Shown here: positions 35,755 to 44,950 of the stretch, piece by piece
Layout of the letters: each line of letters starts with the position of its first letter
Numbering within the stretch: position 1 is the stretch's first letter
Program-made: the position numbers and the translations under genes
Notes under the pieces: generated by a model
Databases searched by the model: none
What the model was told of the DNA's origin: nothing
The model's input: the letters and a program-made list of their open reading frames with translations, nothing else
DNA from: an uncultured Chitinophaga sp.
Lineage (GTDB): Bacteria; Bacteroidota; Bacteroidia; Chitinophagales; Chitinophagaceae
Reading direction: 5' to 3'
NCBI RefSeq assembly: GCF_946479755.1
Contig: NZ_CAMLHC010000009.1
Coordinates: 1-64,000, forward strand
Length of the DNA stretch: 64,000 bases

Positions 35755-35769
35755 CACGAGGACTGACGA

Positions 35770-36093
35770 CTAGTAGTCGTCGTAGTCCTCATAATTATCT
35801 TCCCCTACTTTTACAATGGCTTTTACTTTGGGAAAATACTGTTTGATAAGGGCAGCTATTTTCTCAAAGAGATAGTCATCTAATTTTGGTCCTTCATAAT
35901 ATTCCACTTCATTGGTCTCGTCAGAAATGATGTATTCTGTAACTGTCTGATCTACAATTGCCAGGAATCTTCTTTCTTTGGCTACTTTCCGGATGTTGAT
36001 TTTAGTGGGGACGCCATCCACGTTGAGGGTACATGCAATATGTCGCATAAGCGCGGTAAGGTTTTTATAATGAATAGATAGATTTTGATCCAA
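35770..36093 (-). CDS. Small conserved acidic protein of unknown function
   Basis: 107 residues, or 92 if the inner Met at 36048 (MRHIACTLNVDGVPTKINI) is the true start. I cannot tell which. No signal peptide or TM. The body is mixed alpha/beta and the tail is acidic and Tyr-rich (DNYEDYDDY). I do not recognise a named domain. It resembles short conserved hypotheticals of Bacteroidota. It is convergent with gpsA with only 15 bases between stops, and a hairpin covering 35758-35790 overlaps its last codons and may end both transcripts. Confidence 0.6.
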   Translation of the reverse strand: MDQNLSIHYKNLTALMRHIACTLNVDGVPTKINIRKVAKERRFLAIVDQTVTEYIISDETNEVEYYEGPKLDDYLFEKIAALIKQYFPKVKAIVKVGEDNYEDYDDY

Positions 36094-36723
36094 GTAAATC
36101 GCCGATAGAATAAAAATGTCTAAAAAAGGAGTGTGTTAATCTTTGGTTAATTGGGTCCGATATGGTTATGAGTTTAAAAATAAGCAAGTTTGGACAATTA
36201 ACAAAATTGTATACTTTTTTTATTTTTTTAGCAATATTTTTATTGATGTTATTCATTGCCAAAATATTTTTAACCCCTATACAGGTCCGACAGGCGGTTG
36301 TGGCCGGAGAATGACTGCTATAAAAGCGTTATACCCATATATCCTACCTGTTTTCTCTTCGAACTTTCCCTCCGGATATTGTTGTGATATGTGCCTTCAG
36401 TGAACCCCTGATAACCTTTATTACATTGATATGCCCACTGCAAACATTATCTTTTGCCTACCTGGTCATGCTGAAGTAAACAAATATTTTACAATTATAA
36501 CAATAAATGAGTATGTCAAATGTTAATGACTTCTAAACGCCGGGTATAAATGGTTTCCCCACCCGGGAAAAAAGGGGATAAACATATGGGGAATATATTC
36601 CACAGTTTTTGTTTGATGAATCCGGTAAAACGCAGCAGTCAGGCGTTGGATTGATATTTGAAAAGCTAGATCCCGGACTACCCAATGGGTCCGTTGTGAA
36701 TGAAAGCCTAAAATTTTTGACCA
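36094..36723. other. 630-base intergenic region, AT-rich
   Basis: No credible gene. Short ORFs here are lysine/phenylalanine-rich or lack a plausible start. AT content is clearly higher than in the flanking genes up to about 36.5 kb. Near the downstream end a small inverted repeat CGGAC-ta-CCCA/TGGG-TCCG occurs at 36674-36693, about 30 bases before the glycosyltransferase start, and could be a regulatory or leader structure. Confidence 0.4.
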
Positions 36724-39000
36724 ATGACTAAAAACTTGCTTTTTGTATCATCATTTCCGCCCCGTGAGTGCGGCATCGCTACATTTGCGCAAGACCTGAT
36801 CAACGCGCTGGACAAAAGTTTCGCCGGGAAACTGAATATTGAAATCTGTGCACTGGAAGAGTCGGGAAAACCATGGGGGAACAAACAAGCCCCGGTCACG
36901 TATACCGTTAATCCTTTCGACATTGACAGCTGTATCGCCTTTGCGCAGCAGGTCAATGAAAACAGTAAAATAGACCTGCTCTGCTTTGAGCATGAATTCG
37001 GCCTGTACGGCGGCGAATACGGGCATAACCTGCTCGCCATGCTGTCGCTGCTGGACAAACCTTTTATCGTCCGTTTTCATACCGTACTGCCTTTCCCCGA
37101 CCAGAAATGCCTGAAGGTAGTCAGCCTGATCGGTGCCCTTGCTACCAAAGTAACCGCCATGACCCGATCCTCGGTGGATCTGCTGCGCGATGTATACCAG
37201 GTGCCGGCAGATAAAATCGTTCATATTCCACATGGCACCCACGCCCACATCATCGACGACGTGAATGCCATCAAAAAACAATACGACCTGGAAGATAAGC
37301 TGGTACTCAGCACTTTCGGTCTCCTGAGTGAAAATAAAGGACTGGAAACAGGTATCAGGGCCATGAAAGAGATCGTCAAAACATATCCCAATGCCATCTA
37401 CCTTATTTTGGGTAAAACCCATCCCGTCATCGTGGCCCGCGAAGGAGAGCGCTACCGCGAACGACTGGAAGAAATGGTAAAAGAACATCAGCTGGAAAAC
37501 AATGTGCGGTTTGTCAATACCTACCTCTCTCTTGATACCTTACTGGATTATTTGTCACTGACGGATATTTACCTTTTCACCTCTAAAGATCCCCATCAGG
37601 CTGTCAGCGGAACGTTTGTGTACGCGATGAGCGCAGGCTGCGCCGTCATTTCCACCGCCTTTGTACAGGCAAAGGAAATGCTGGACGAAAGTTGTGGCTG
37701 CCTGATCGATTTCAACAACGCGGAACAGCTGGCCCACGCTGCCATGACGCTGCTGGGCGATCCTGAGCTGCGGCGTACCATGAGCCGCAACGCCATCGAA
37801 AAAACACGCAGCTCCATCTGGGACAATGTGGCCATCGCACATATGGCCATGTTCAGCGAAGTGCTTGATGACAGCAAAGTGACCATGCCCAATCTGCCGG
37901 CGCCCTACCTGGACCACGTAGACCGTCTCACCGACGAAAGGGGCATGCTGCAGTTTGCCCGCCACGACGTGCCGGACCCGGTGCACGGTTACACTCTGGA
38001 TGACAACGCCCGGGCACTCATTGCGCTCTGCATGTACATCACCACCATCAAACCCAGTACCTTCGCCGATTCCCTGATCCGTAAGTATATTCGTTTTATC
38101 GCCTCCTGCCGTAAACCTTCCGGCCGGTTCCTCAACTATGTGGACAAAGAAGGGAACTTCACCGGCCAGAACGAGGAAGTGAACCTGGAAGATGCCAACG
38201 GCCGCGCGGTATGGGCGCTGGGATACGCCCTTTCCTGCCACCGGGTCCTGTCTTTCGATATGACACAGGAGCTGCTCTCTCTCTTCAGGCCCTGCCTGCG
38301 GTGGATAGACCATCTCTTTTCCCCGAGGGCCATCGCTTTCGCCATTAAAGGACTGTTTTATTTCCAGCAATACCGGAAAACCGAACAGGTCGCCGAACTG
38401 CTCAATAAATTGGCCTCGAGATTGCAGGGATTATATACAGCGGAGGCAGATGACGACTGGAAATGGTTTGAATCGAGCCTGACCTACGGTAATGCTGTGC
38501 TCCCCGAAGCCATGATGCTGGCTTACCAGGTGACCGGAGTGCCCGCTTACCGTAAAACCGCGGAAGAAAGCCTGGCGTTTCTCTGTGGCAAAACGTTTAC
38601 CGATAGCTATATGAAAGTCATTAGCAATAAAACATGGTACCATAAAAATATGCCCCCCGCCAATGAAGCAGGTGGTGAACAATCTATCGAAGTGGCATAT
38701 ACCATGTTGGCTTTGGACACTTTTTATAACACCACTAAAAACCATTTGTACCTGGAAAAAATGCGCGTCGCCTTCAGTTGGTACCTGGGGAATAACCATC
38801 TCAAACAATTGGTCTATAACCCCCTTACCTACGGATGCTATGATGGACTGGAACGTAACAATGTTAACCAGAACCAGGGCGCCGAATCTACGGTGTGCTA
38901 CCTGATTGCCCGTCTTTTGATGGAACAATGGAACAAACACAAATATGTTACAACCAAAAAAGACAGCCGAGAACCGGTCCGGATCGGGTTCAACGGATGA
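36724..39000 (+). CDS. GT4 glycosyltransferase fused to an alpha/alpha-barrel-like domain
   Basis: 758 residues. Residues 1-390 are a GT-B family 4 glycosyltransferase (LFVSSFPPRECGIATFAQDL, then STFGLLSENKGLETGIRAMKEIVKTYPNAIYLILGK, and GTFVYAMSAGCAVISTAFVQAKEML with the acceptor/donor-site E). Residues about 395-745 are a helical domain resembling six-hairpin glycosidase-like proteins (VHGYTLDDNARALIALCMY, WFESSLTYGNAVLPEAMMLAYQ, NQGAESTVCYLIARLL). Homologous helical proteins often accompany GH130 mannoside phosphorylases, so a mannose-containing glycan is a reasonable guess. No signal peptide. The donor sugar is unknown. It overlaps the next gene by 56 bases. Confidence 0.85.
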   Translation: MTKNLLFVSSFPPRECGIATFAQDLINALDKSFAGKLNIEICALEESGKPWGNKQAPVTYTVNPFDIDSCIAFAQQVNENSKIDLLCFEHEFGLYGGEYGHNLLAMLSLLDKPFIVRFHTVLPFPDQKCLKVVSLIGALATKVTAMTRSSVDLLRDVYQVPADKIVHIPHGTHAHIIDDVNAIKKQYDLEDKLVLSTFGLLSENKGLETGIRAMKEIVKTYPNAIYLILGKTHPVIVAREGERYRERLEEMVKEHQLENNVRFVNTYLSLDTLLDYLSLTDIYLFTSKDPHQAVSGTFVYAMSAGCAVISTAFVQAKEMLDESCGCLIDFNNAEQLAHAAMTLLGDPELRRTMSRNAIEKTRSSIWDNVAIAHMAMFSEVLDDSKVTMPNLPAPYLDHVDRLTDERGMLQFARHDVPDPVHGYTLDDNARALIALCMYITTIKPSTFADSLIRKYIRFIASCRKPSGRFLNYVDKEGNFTGQNEEVNLEDANGRAVWALGYALSCHRVLSFDMTQELLSLFRPCLRWIDHLFSPRAIAFAIKGLFYFQQYRKTEQVAELLNKLASRLQGLYTAEADDDWKWFESSLTYGNAVLPEAMMLAYQVTGVPAYRKTAEESLAFLCGKTFTDSYMKVISNKTWYHKNMPPANEAGGEQSIEVAYTMLALDTFYNTTKNHLYLEKMRVAFSWYLGNNHLKQLVYNPLTYGCYDGLERNNVNQNQGAESTVCYLIARLLMEQWNKHKYVTTKKDSREPVRIGFNG

Positions 39001-39367
39001 AATAAAAAACGGACCAAGTATCCTTATTATCGATGATGAACCGGACATTTGTCGATTGTTGCAGTTAACGCTTGTCAGGCTTGGCTATCAGGTTAAATAC
39101 GTCCATGCGTTGAAGGAAGGGCTGCTACACCTGCGTCTCCAGCAGCCGGACCTCCTGTTCCTGGATATTCATCTTCCGGACGGGTCGGGACTGGAAGCAT
39201 TGCCGGACATCAGAAAAGAATGCCCGACCTTACCAGTGATAACCATTAGCGCCTATGACAACGGGATGGAGAAACAAAAAGCGCTGAGTGCGGGAGCTAC
39301 TTTCTTTCTGCCCAAGCCTTTCAGCGTAAAACATGTAGATGAACTGATAGGCAGCATCAGGCACTAA
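38945..39367 (+). CDS. Single-domain response regulator
   Basis: 140 residues: a 25-residue polar tail then one receiver domain with acidic pocket IDDEPD, phospho-Asp in LLFLDIHLPDG, Thr/Ser in VITISAYD and Lys in LPKPFS. No output domain, so it passes phosphate on or binds a partner. The only ATG is at 38945, inside the last 56 bases of the glycosyltransferase gene. That overlap suggests translational coupling. The sigma-54 regulator follows after 69 bases. Kinases encoded at 41-44 kb are candidate partners. Confidence 0.9.
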   Translation: MLQPKKTAENRSGSGSTDEIKNGPSILIIDDEPDICRLLQLTLVRLGYQVKYVHALKEGLLHLRLQQPDLLFLDIHLPDGSGLEALPDIRKECPTLPVITISAYDNGMEKQKALSAGATFFLPKPFSVKHVDELIGSIRH

Positions 39368-39436
39368 CCGCCACGAGCCGGGATTTATTTAGTAATTTTA
39401 AGTAAGCTGTTGACAAATACCACATATTAGAGAAGT

Positions 39437-40870
39437 ATGAAAAATATCCTGATTATAGATGACGAAATTAATATCTGTACGCTCCTCAGCAAATTTCTGA
39501 GCAAACACGGGTTCAATGTAGAAACTACGATGACGGGCGCCGCTGCGCTCAAAATGATGAAGGAAAAAACATTCGACCTCGTATTGTGCGATTACAGGCT
39601 GAAAGATACTGATGGTGCGCAATTGCTGCAGGACATCCATCAGATCCATCCGCAGACGATCGTCATTATTATCACCGGCTATACGGACGTCCGCGTAGCG
39701 GTGGAAATGGTGAAAAACGGCGCGTACGACTACCTGTCGAAGCCGTTGTATCCCGATGAAATACTGAACCTGGTGCACAAAGCTTTTGCACATAAAGAAT
39801 CCGAACAGGAACGCCTGGCCGTGCAGCCGGTAGATGCCGGCAGCGCCCCGGAAGCGCGCGAAACGCTGCTGTCCCGCAACCAGAGCGAGAAAAACGATAA
39901 ATATGTATATGGTGAAAGTGAAGGCGCCCGTGAGCTGATCCGCCAGATAAAACTGGTGGCGCCCACAGATTACAGCGTGATCATCTTTGGCGAAACCGGT
40001 ACCGGTAAAGAATCGGTGGCGCACCTGATACACCATCATAGTAAACGTTCTTCACAACCTTTTGTGGCGCTGGATTGTGGCAGTCTCTCCAAAGAACTGG
40101 CTGCCAGTGAACTGTTTGGTCATGAAAAAGGAGCCTTTACCGGCGCCATCGGCACCAAAATAGGAGCCTTCGAACAGGCACAGGGAGGCACGCTTTTCCT
40201 TGATGAAATTTCAAATCTCTCTTACGATATCCAGGTGGCCATGCTTCGCGTGTTACAGGAAAAAGTGATCCGCCGCGTGGGCAGCCTTAAGGAAATACCG
40301 GTAGACGTGCGCATCATCGTGGCGTCCAACGAAAAACTGTCTGAGTCGGTGCAACGTGGAAAATTCCGGGAAGACCTCTTTCACCGCTTCAATGAATTTA
40401 CTATCTACATCCCGCCGCTGCGTGAACGCCGGGAAGACCTGCCACTGTTTGTGGCTGCCTTTGTGGAACAGGTGGAACGGGAACTGGAGAAATCCTGTGG
40501 CAAAATATCACCGGAAGTATGGAAATGTTTTCAGCAATATAGCTGGCCCGGCAACATCCGTGAACTCAAAAATATTATTCGCCGCGCCTGCCTGCTGACA
40601 CCGGAAATGCAGGAAATCAATATGGCAGCATTGCCGCTGGAGATGAAAGAGTCGTTCGCCCAGCCACAGGAAGAAATGCAGGTAACCGGCGAACTGGCCA
40701 TCATGGCTAATGACAACGACCTGAAAACAGTAGCGCTACAAGCCGAGTACAACAAAATCATCAACGTACTCAAAGAAGTAAAATACAATAAAACCAAAGC
40801 AGCACAGCTGTTAAACATTGACCGAAAAACCCTCTATAATAAATTACGGTTGTTGAATATCAACTACTAA
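39437..40870 (+). CDS. Sigma-54-dependent response regulator (NtrC family)
   Basis: 477 residues. Receiver (1-120, IDDEINICTLL; phospho-Asp in LVLCDYRLKD), an acidic/polar linker to about 155, then AAA+ with Walker A GETGTGKES, canonical GAFTGA in KGAFTGAIGTK, Walker B TLFLDEIS and LRERREDLPLF. The C-terminal Fis-type HTH is KYNKTKAAQLLNIDRKTLYNKLRLL. It is complete and should activate sigma-54 promoters. It is next to a lone receiver and two histidine kinases, likely one network. It ends just before a terminator. Confidence 0.95.
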   Translation: MKNILIIDDEINICTLLSKFLSKHGFNVETTMTGAAALKMMKEKTFDLVLCDYRLKDTDGAQLLQDIHQIHPQTIVIIITGYTDVRVAVEMVKNGAYDYLSKPLYPDEILNLVHKAFAHKESEQERLAVQPVDAGSAPEARETLLSRNQSEKNDKYVYGESEGARELIRQIKLVAPTDYSVIIFGETGTGKESVAHLIHHHSKRSSQPFVALDCGSLSKELAASELFGHEKGAFTGAIGTKIGAFEQAQGGTLFLDEISNLSYDIQVAMLRVLQEKVIRRVGSLKEIPVDVRIIVASNEKLSESVQRGKFREDLFHRFNEFTIYIPPLRERREDLPLFVAAFVEQVERELEKSCGKISPEVWKCFQQYSWPGNIRELKNIIRRACLLTPEMQEINMAALPLEMKESFAQPQEEMQVTGELAIMANDNDLKTVALQAEYNKIINVLKEVKYNKTKAAQLLNIDRKTLYNKLRLLNINY

Positions 40871-40877
40871 AAAGATG

Positions 40878-40912
40878 GAGATGCAGGCAGGCTTTTTGCC
40901 TGCATCTCTTTA
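40878..40912 (+). terminator. Terminator after the sigma-54 regulator
   Basis: GAGATGCAGGCA (40878-40889) pairs with TGCCTGCATCTC (40897-40908), followed by TTTAT. It separates the regulator from the iron-permease-like gene. Confidence 0.8.
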
Positions 40913-40929
40913 TAACAAATGAGGCAGCG

Positions 40930-41439
40930 ATGAAACCACTATCCGAAAACCAGTCCGGTACCCGATTCTTCGAAACCATGGCCGCCAAAGTAATCGCCGC
41001 TACCGGCAGTCCCTGGGCCTTCTTCCTGGCACTTGGCGTTATTATCCTCTGGGGCGTGACCGGCCCGTTATTCCACTACTCCGATACCTGGCAGCTGGTG
41101 ATTAATACCGGTACTACCATCATCACTTTCCTGATGGTTTTCATCATCCAGAAATCGCAGAACAAAGACTCCAAATCCATCCAGCTGAAACTGAATGAAC
41201 TGATAGCCGCACACAAGATGGCCAGCAACCGGCTGATTGATGTGGAAAATCTTTCTGAAGAAGAACTGGACATCCTGCACAAGTACTATCACGTGATGGC
41301 AGAAGAAACTGCCAAAAAAATCAGGATGAACGAATCGCATTCTGTGGAAGAAGCGATTGACGGGGCTCTCAGCAAACATGAAGAGCAACTGCGCAGACGT
41401 AAGAAATTTCCTGAAGGCAGCGGAGAAGAAGAAGATTAA
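40930..41439 (+). CDS. Low-affinity iron permease family membrane protein
   Basis: 169 residues. Two hydrophobic helices (about 33-52 and 60-77), with the family-like stretch between them WGVTGPLFHYSDTWQLVINTGTTIITFLMVFIIQ, then an amphipathic cytoplasmic tail (QNKDSKSIQLKLNELI, then many Lys/Glu). It matches the short bacterial proteins named after the yeast low-affinity iron permease Fet4. Actual iron transport by the bacterial forms is unproven. Its stop codon overlaps the stop of the convergent kinase gene by three to four bases. Confidence 0.82.
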   Translation: MKPLSENQSGTRFFETMAAKVIAATGSPWAFFLALGVIILWGVTGPLFHYSDTWQLVINTGTTIITFLMVFIIQKSQNKDSKSIQLKLNELIAAHKMASNRLIDVENLSEEELDILHKYYHVMAEETAKKIRMNESHSVEEAIDGALSKHEEQLRRRKKFPEGSGEEED

Positions 41440-42875
41440 ACCGCCGGCAATGTGATGGTAAACGTGGTTCCCTTCCCTTGTTCACTATCTACGTGAATGG
41501 TTCCTTTATGATTTAGCAAAATGTTTTGTGTGCTGGTCAGACCAAGACCGGTCCCTTTGGCTTTGTTGGTATAAAACGGGTCAAACAGCCGGGAGATTTT
41601 CTCTTCCGGGATACCGATGCCGTTGTCGGAGATCTGTACCTGCGCTTTGTCCTGGTTGCGGCGGGTGGTAACGGTGAGAATACCCTTGCCCGGCGCCATG
41701 GCCTCAATGGCATTGATGATGATGTTCAGAAAAGCAATCACCACTTTTTCATCATCGGCATTTACTTTTATGTCAGGCGTCACCAGCTGTTTGTTGAGCT
41801 GCATTTCATGCAACTGCATACGGTCCTGCGCCAGCCGGAGTGCATTTTCAATCAGCTGGTTGATGCCGTGTTCTGCAGTGTGCAGCTCTATCATACGGGT
41901 GCTGTCCAGCAGCTCGGTGATCAACTGGTTAATACGGGTGCAGTTCCGCTCAATAATATCGGTGTACAATGCGGAGTCGTCATGGGCCACTACTTCATCT
42001 TCTTCTTTGAACTGGCTGACAGCCAGCAGGATATTTGTCAGCGGGTTCCTGACCTCATGGGCGATGACCCGGGCGATACGGCCGGTGATCACAAATTTTT
42101 CCTGGTGCTGTTTCTCCTGCTCTTCCCTTTTTTTCTCCGTGATGTCCTGTATCACACACAGGAAGATCTGCTCCGCCTCATCCAGCATTACCGCATTAAT
42201 GAGCACAAATAATTTTTTGTTATCGCGTGTTTTGAACTCATATTCCTGTGTACCCGCCACGCCGTCGTTGCAGATGTTTTCCAGGAACTGCTCGCTTTGC
42301 TCGGGGAACGTAAAGAGGTCGCGCAGGTGCAGCCGGAGAATATCTTCTTTGGCGTATTGCAGCCGCCGAAGGGCGGCCGGATTGGCATCGATGATGTTTT
42401 TATCGCAGTCGGCCAGGATGATCAGGTCGTGAGCTTTTTCGAAGATGCCGAAGTACTTCCTTTCGCTTTCCTCGATGGTGCGGAGGTGCTTATATTCGTC
42501 GAGTGCATAGCGGATAGAGCGCTCCAGCAGGTCGGCGGTGATTTCGCCTTTCACGAGATAGTCATAGGCGCCGGCTTTCATGGCCTCCTGGTCAATGGCA
42601 TAGTCACCTTTACCCGTCAGCATAATAACGGGCATACTGTATTGCATTTCCTGGAAGTGATGGAGGATGTCCAGGCCGGTGTGTGGTCCAAGCCGGTAAT
42701 CTACCAGGAAGATGTCGTGGGCTTTCCGTTCAATGGCTTCAACGCCTTTCTGGTAGGTAGAAGCCCATTCCAGGGTATATTGACCGGGAGAAATATCACG
42801 CAATAGTTCCGTTACCAGGAAAAAATCATCTTCATCGTCATCAATCATCAGTATCTGTATCGGGCGCTCGCTCAT
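41436..42875 (-). CDS. Histidine kinase with N-terminal receiver and PAS domains
   Basis: 479 residues, no TM, so cytoplasmic. The receiver domain (about 5-125) has MIDDDEDD and phospho-Asp in IFLVDYRLG. PAS (about 135-255) precedes HisKA with phospho-His in IAHEVRNPLTNIL (about 270). The HATPase has NIIINAIEAM, DNGIGIPEEKI and GTGLGLTSTQNIL. The reversed order (receiver first) suggests a kinase whose activity is tuned by another kinase's phosphate. It follows the CHASE3-type kinase gene by 78 bases on the same strand, the likely phosphodonor. Confidence 0.93.
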   Translation of the reverse strand: MSERPIQILMIDDDEDDFFLVTELLRDISPGQYTLEWASTYQKGVEAIERKAHDIFLVDYRLGPHTGLDILHHFQEMQYSMPVIMLTGKGDYAIDQEAMKAGAYDYLVKGEITADLLERSIRYALDEYKHLRTIEESERKYFGIFEKAHDLIILADCDKNIIDANPAALRRLQYAKEDILRLHLRDLFTFPEQSEQFLENICNDGVAGTQEYEFKTRDNKKLFVLINAVMLDEAEQIFLCVIQDITEKKREEQEKQHQEKFVITGRIARVIAHEVRNPLTNILLAVSQFKEEDEVVAHDDSALYTDIIERNCTRINQLITELLDSTRMIELHTAEHGINQLIENALRLAQDRMQLHEMQLNKQLVTPDIKVNADDEKVVIAFLNIIINAIEAMAPGKGILTVTTRRNQDKAQVQISDNGIGIPEEKISRLFDPFYTNKAKGTGLGLTSTQNILLNHKGTIHVDSEQGKGTTFTITLPAV

Positions 42876-42953
42876 CTGGATAAGTTAAAGAGTGGCAAAA
42901 GTTATCTGAACTTTTGCCCCGCAAGAAAAGTGCTAATCTTTTAGGAAAGCGTA

Positions 42954-44384
42954 TCAACCCTCATTTTTGTTGCTTTGCAGAAGGGGTAAAACAATGACAA
43001 AAGTGGCGCCCTGTCCGGGTTCGCCCTCTGCGGAGATGAAACCGTTGTGGCTGTCAACTATTTTTTTGCAGATGGCCAGCCCGATGCCGGTACCGGTGTA
43101 CTCGCTGATGCCGTGCAGGCGCTGGAAGATGAGGAAGATGCGCTCTGCGAAGGCCGGGTCGAAGCCGATGCCATTGTCTGCGATGCTGATGCGGCAGAAT
43201 TGGGTGTTCCACCGGTTCTCTTTCACCAGCCCCAGTTCTTTGCCTGTCAGTACCTGTTGCCGGATGGTGATCACGAGTGGCCTGTCGGGACTGGCGAACT
43301 TAATGGCATTGGCCAGTATGTTCTGGAATAGCTGGTGGAAAGAGGTATCGCTGCCTTCTATTTCCGGCAGGCTATCGTAAGTGACGGCCACTTTTTTTTC
43401 TTCGAGGGTTACCTCCAGGTCGGTGAGCACTTCCTGTAAAAGCACATTCATATCTACCCGGGTAATGCTTTCCGGGGTGATACGCCCTGCCCGGGAGAAC
43501 ACCAGCAGGTCGTTGATCAGTACCCGCATACGGGCCACCGCGGATACCATGCGGTCTATCAGCTGGATGGCATCGGGGGGCAGATGCTCCTGGTACTTCA
43601 TCTGCAGCCGGTCGCTGAAGGTGGATATTTTACGCAGGGGCTCCTGCAGGTCGTGCGAGGCCACGTAAGCAAACTGTTCCAGTTCCTGGTTGGTTTTATT
43701 AAGCAGGGAGATGTTCTGCTGCAGATCGCGCTGGTAGGATTTCATTTTGCTCTCGATATGAAGCTGCAGGCGGAATTCGCGGGTCAGCGTCACATAGGAA
43801 TAAATACCGATCAGGATGGCCACGATCGAGGAGATAAAGATCACCGGCACCCACAGCACGGAGAAGAAATGAAACAGTTTGGACTTCTCATGCACCTGGC
43901 TTTCCTCAATGCGGATCATGTCCTGCACCTTTCTGTCCAGCCGGTCCGCCGCCTTTTCCCCTTCTTTGACAGACGTCTCCTGCCGCGCCACAGTCACCGT
44001 CTGGCTACCGGACATCAGCTGTTCGTATTTGATGGTCAGCAGCTGCCGCAGGGTGTCCAGGTGCTTTTGCTGTTGCGGACTTTCCGCGGTGATTTTGCGG
44101 AGGAACAGGTATTCTTTTTCTATACGCGTGCTCCTTTCCTGCATCGTGGGGTTCAGGAAGGAGCTGTCTTTGGTGAGATTATAGCCCCGTATGGCAGCCT
44201 CTGCCTCTTTCAGCTGCCGGGTGATCACCTCCAGCCGTTTGGATACTTCGATGGCGTGATTCAGCCGGCCGGCGTTGTCCAGCAGGTTCTTGGCCACGAG
44301 GTAGGAAAAGATGGATGCAGCGATAATAACCGTAAAGGCGATGAAAAATCCGATGCGTATTTTTTTATATACTGGAAAATGCAT
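42954..44384 (-). CDS. Membrane histidine kinase with CHASE3-like sensor
   Basis: 476 residues. TM1 (about 10-30) and TM2 (about 175-195) enclose a helical periplasmic domain of CHASE3 type (RQLKEAEAAIRGYNLTKDSSFL). A coiled coil then leads to HisKA with phospho-His in YVASHDLQEPLRKI (about 245), and the HATPase has NILANAIKFASPD, ADNGIGFDPAFAERIF and GTGIGLAICKKIV. CHASE3 ligands are generally unknown. It is the first gene of a two-kinase operon. Confidence 0.93.
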   Translation of the reverse strand: MHFPVYKKIRIGFFIAFTVIIAASIFSYLVAKNLLDNAGRLNHAIEVSKRLEVITRQLKEAEAAIRGYNLTKDSSFLNPTMQERSTRIEKEYLFLRKITAESPQQQKHLDTLRQLLTIKYEQLMSGSQTVTVARQETSVKEGEKAADRLDRKVQDMIRIEESQVHEKSKLFHFFSVLWVPVIFISSIVAILIGIYSYVTLTREFRLQLHIESKMKSYQRDLQQNISLLNKTNQELEQFAYVASHDLQEPLRKISTFSDRLQMKYQEHLPPDAIQLIDRMVSAVARMRVLINDLLVFSRAGRITPESITRVDMNVLLQEVLTDLEVTLEEKKVAVTYDSLPEIEGSDTSFHQLFQNILANAIKFASPDRPLVITIRQQVLTGKELGLVKENRWNTQFCRISIADNGIGFDPAFAERIFLIFQRLHGISEYTGTGIGLAICKKIVDSHNGFISAEGEPGQGATFVIVLPLLQSNKNEG

Positions 44385-44706
44385 TTGGTCTCTTCAATAG
44401 TGGTTACTGTGTAAGCAATTTCAAGATACTATTTTATGCTTTAAAAACAGATGACCGGGTCGCGTATTTTTCTGAAGTCCTCTCTGCGCAACTATTTCCA
44501 CAGTATGCTACTTATTTCTACGGCTCATGCGGAGTCATAAATACGCCGTGCGGCTGGCGTCGTTGATGGGTGTTGATGATGGCTGAATTCCTTTGCTGTA
44601 TTGTGTTTGCAGTGAATGTAAATGTTCGTTGATGACCAACATTATGGCATTGGAATGAACTTTGATTTTTTTTTCAATAGTTATTTAACCCATAAAACTG
44701 TAAGCT
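44385..44706. other. 322-base divergent intergenic region
   Basis: It separates the CHASE3 kinase (minus) from the proline-rich gene (plus). A small stem CGCC/GGCG lies near 44548-44563. GAACTTTG at 44657-44664 is one base off TAnnTTTG and about 42 bases before the proline-rich gene, a weak promoter candidate. I see no gene. Confidence 0.3.
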
Positions 44707-44919
44707 ATGAACCCGGAAAGACAAAAACAGCCAGACGAGGAACCTAAGCCGGATAAGGAACAACCGGGTAAGGAAAATCCGACGCCTGTGCAGCCGCCTC
44801 CCGACAAGCCTGAGCCCATCCCGGAAGAACTGCCCGAAAGGGAAGTACCCCGGCAACCGGCAGACCCTCAGGCTGATCAAGCCGATCAAGCGTTTCAAAG
44901 ACACAAGCCCAATAATTAG
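44707..44919 (+). CDS. Small proline/glutamate-rich hydrophilic protein
   Basis: 70 residues, over a quarter Pro, with many Glu, Lys, Asp and Gln, no Cys and no hydrophobic core (NPERQKQPDEEPKPDKEQPG, then QPPPDKPEPIPEELPERE). It must be disordered. No domain is recognisable. Good start codon, same strand and 31 bases before the DUF892 gene support a real gene. Hydrophilic disordered peptides beside stress genes are sometimes desiccation or osmotic protectants, which is only a guess here. Confidence 0.6.
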   Translation: MNPERQKQPDEEPKPDKEQPGKENPTPVQPPPDKPEPIPEELPEREVPRQPADPQADQADQAFQRHKPNN

Positions 44920-44950
44920 CATTTCATCACACAACTAAACTTTTACGTTT

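Noticed and set aside
36143..36403. 86-aa open frame in the 630-base intergenic region
   Set aside because: Low-complexity Tyr/Phe/Ile-rich start in AT-rich DNA, no recognisable domain and no upstream promoter.
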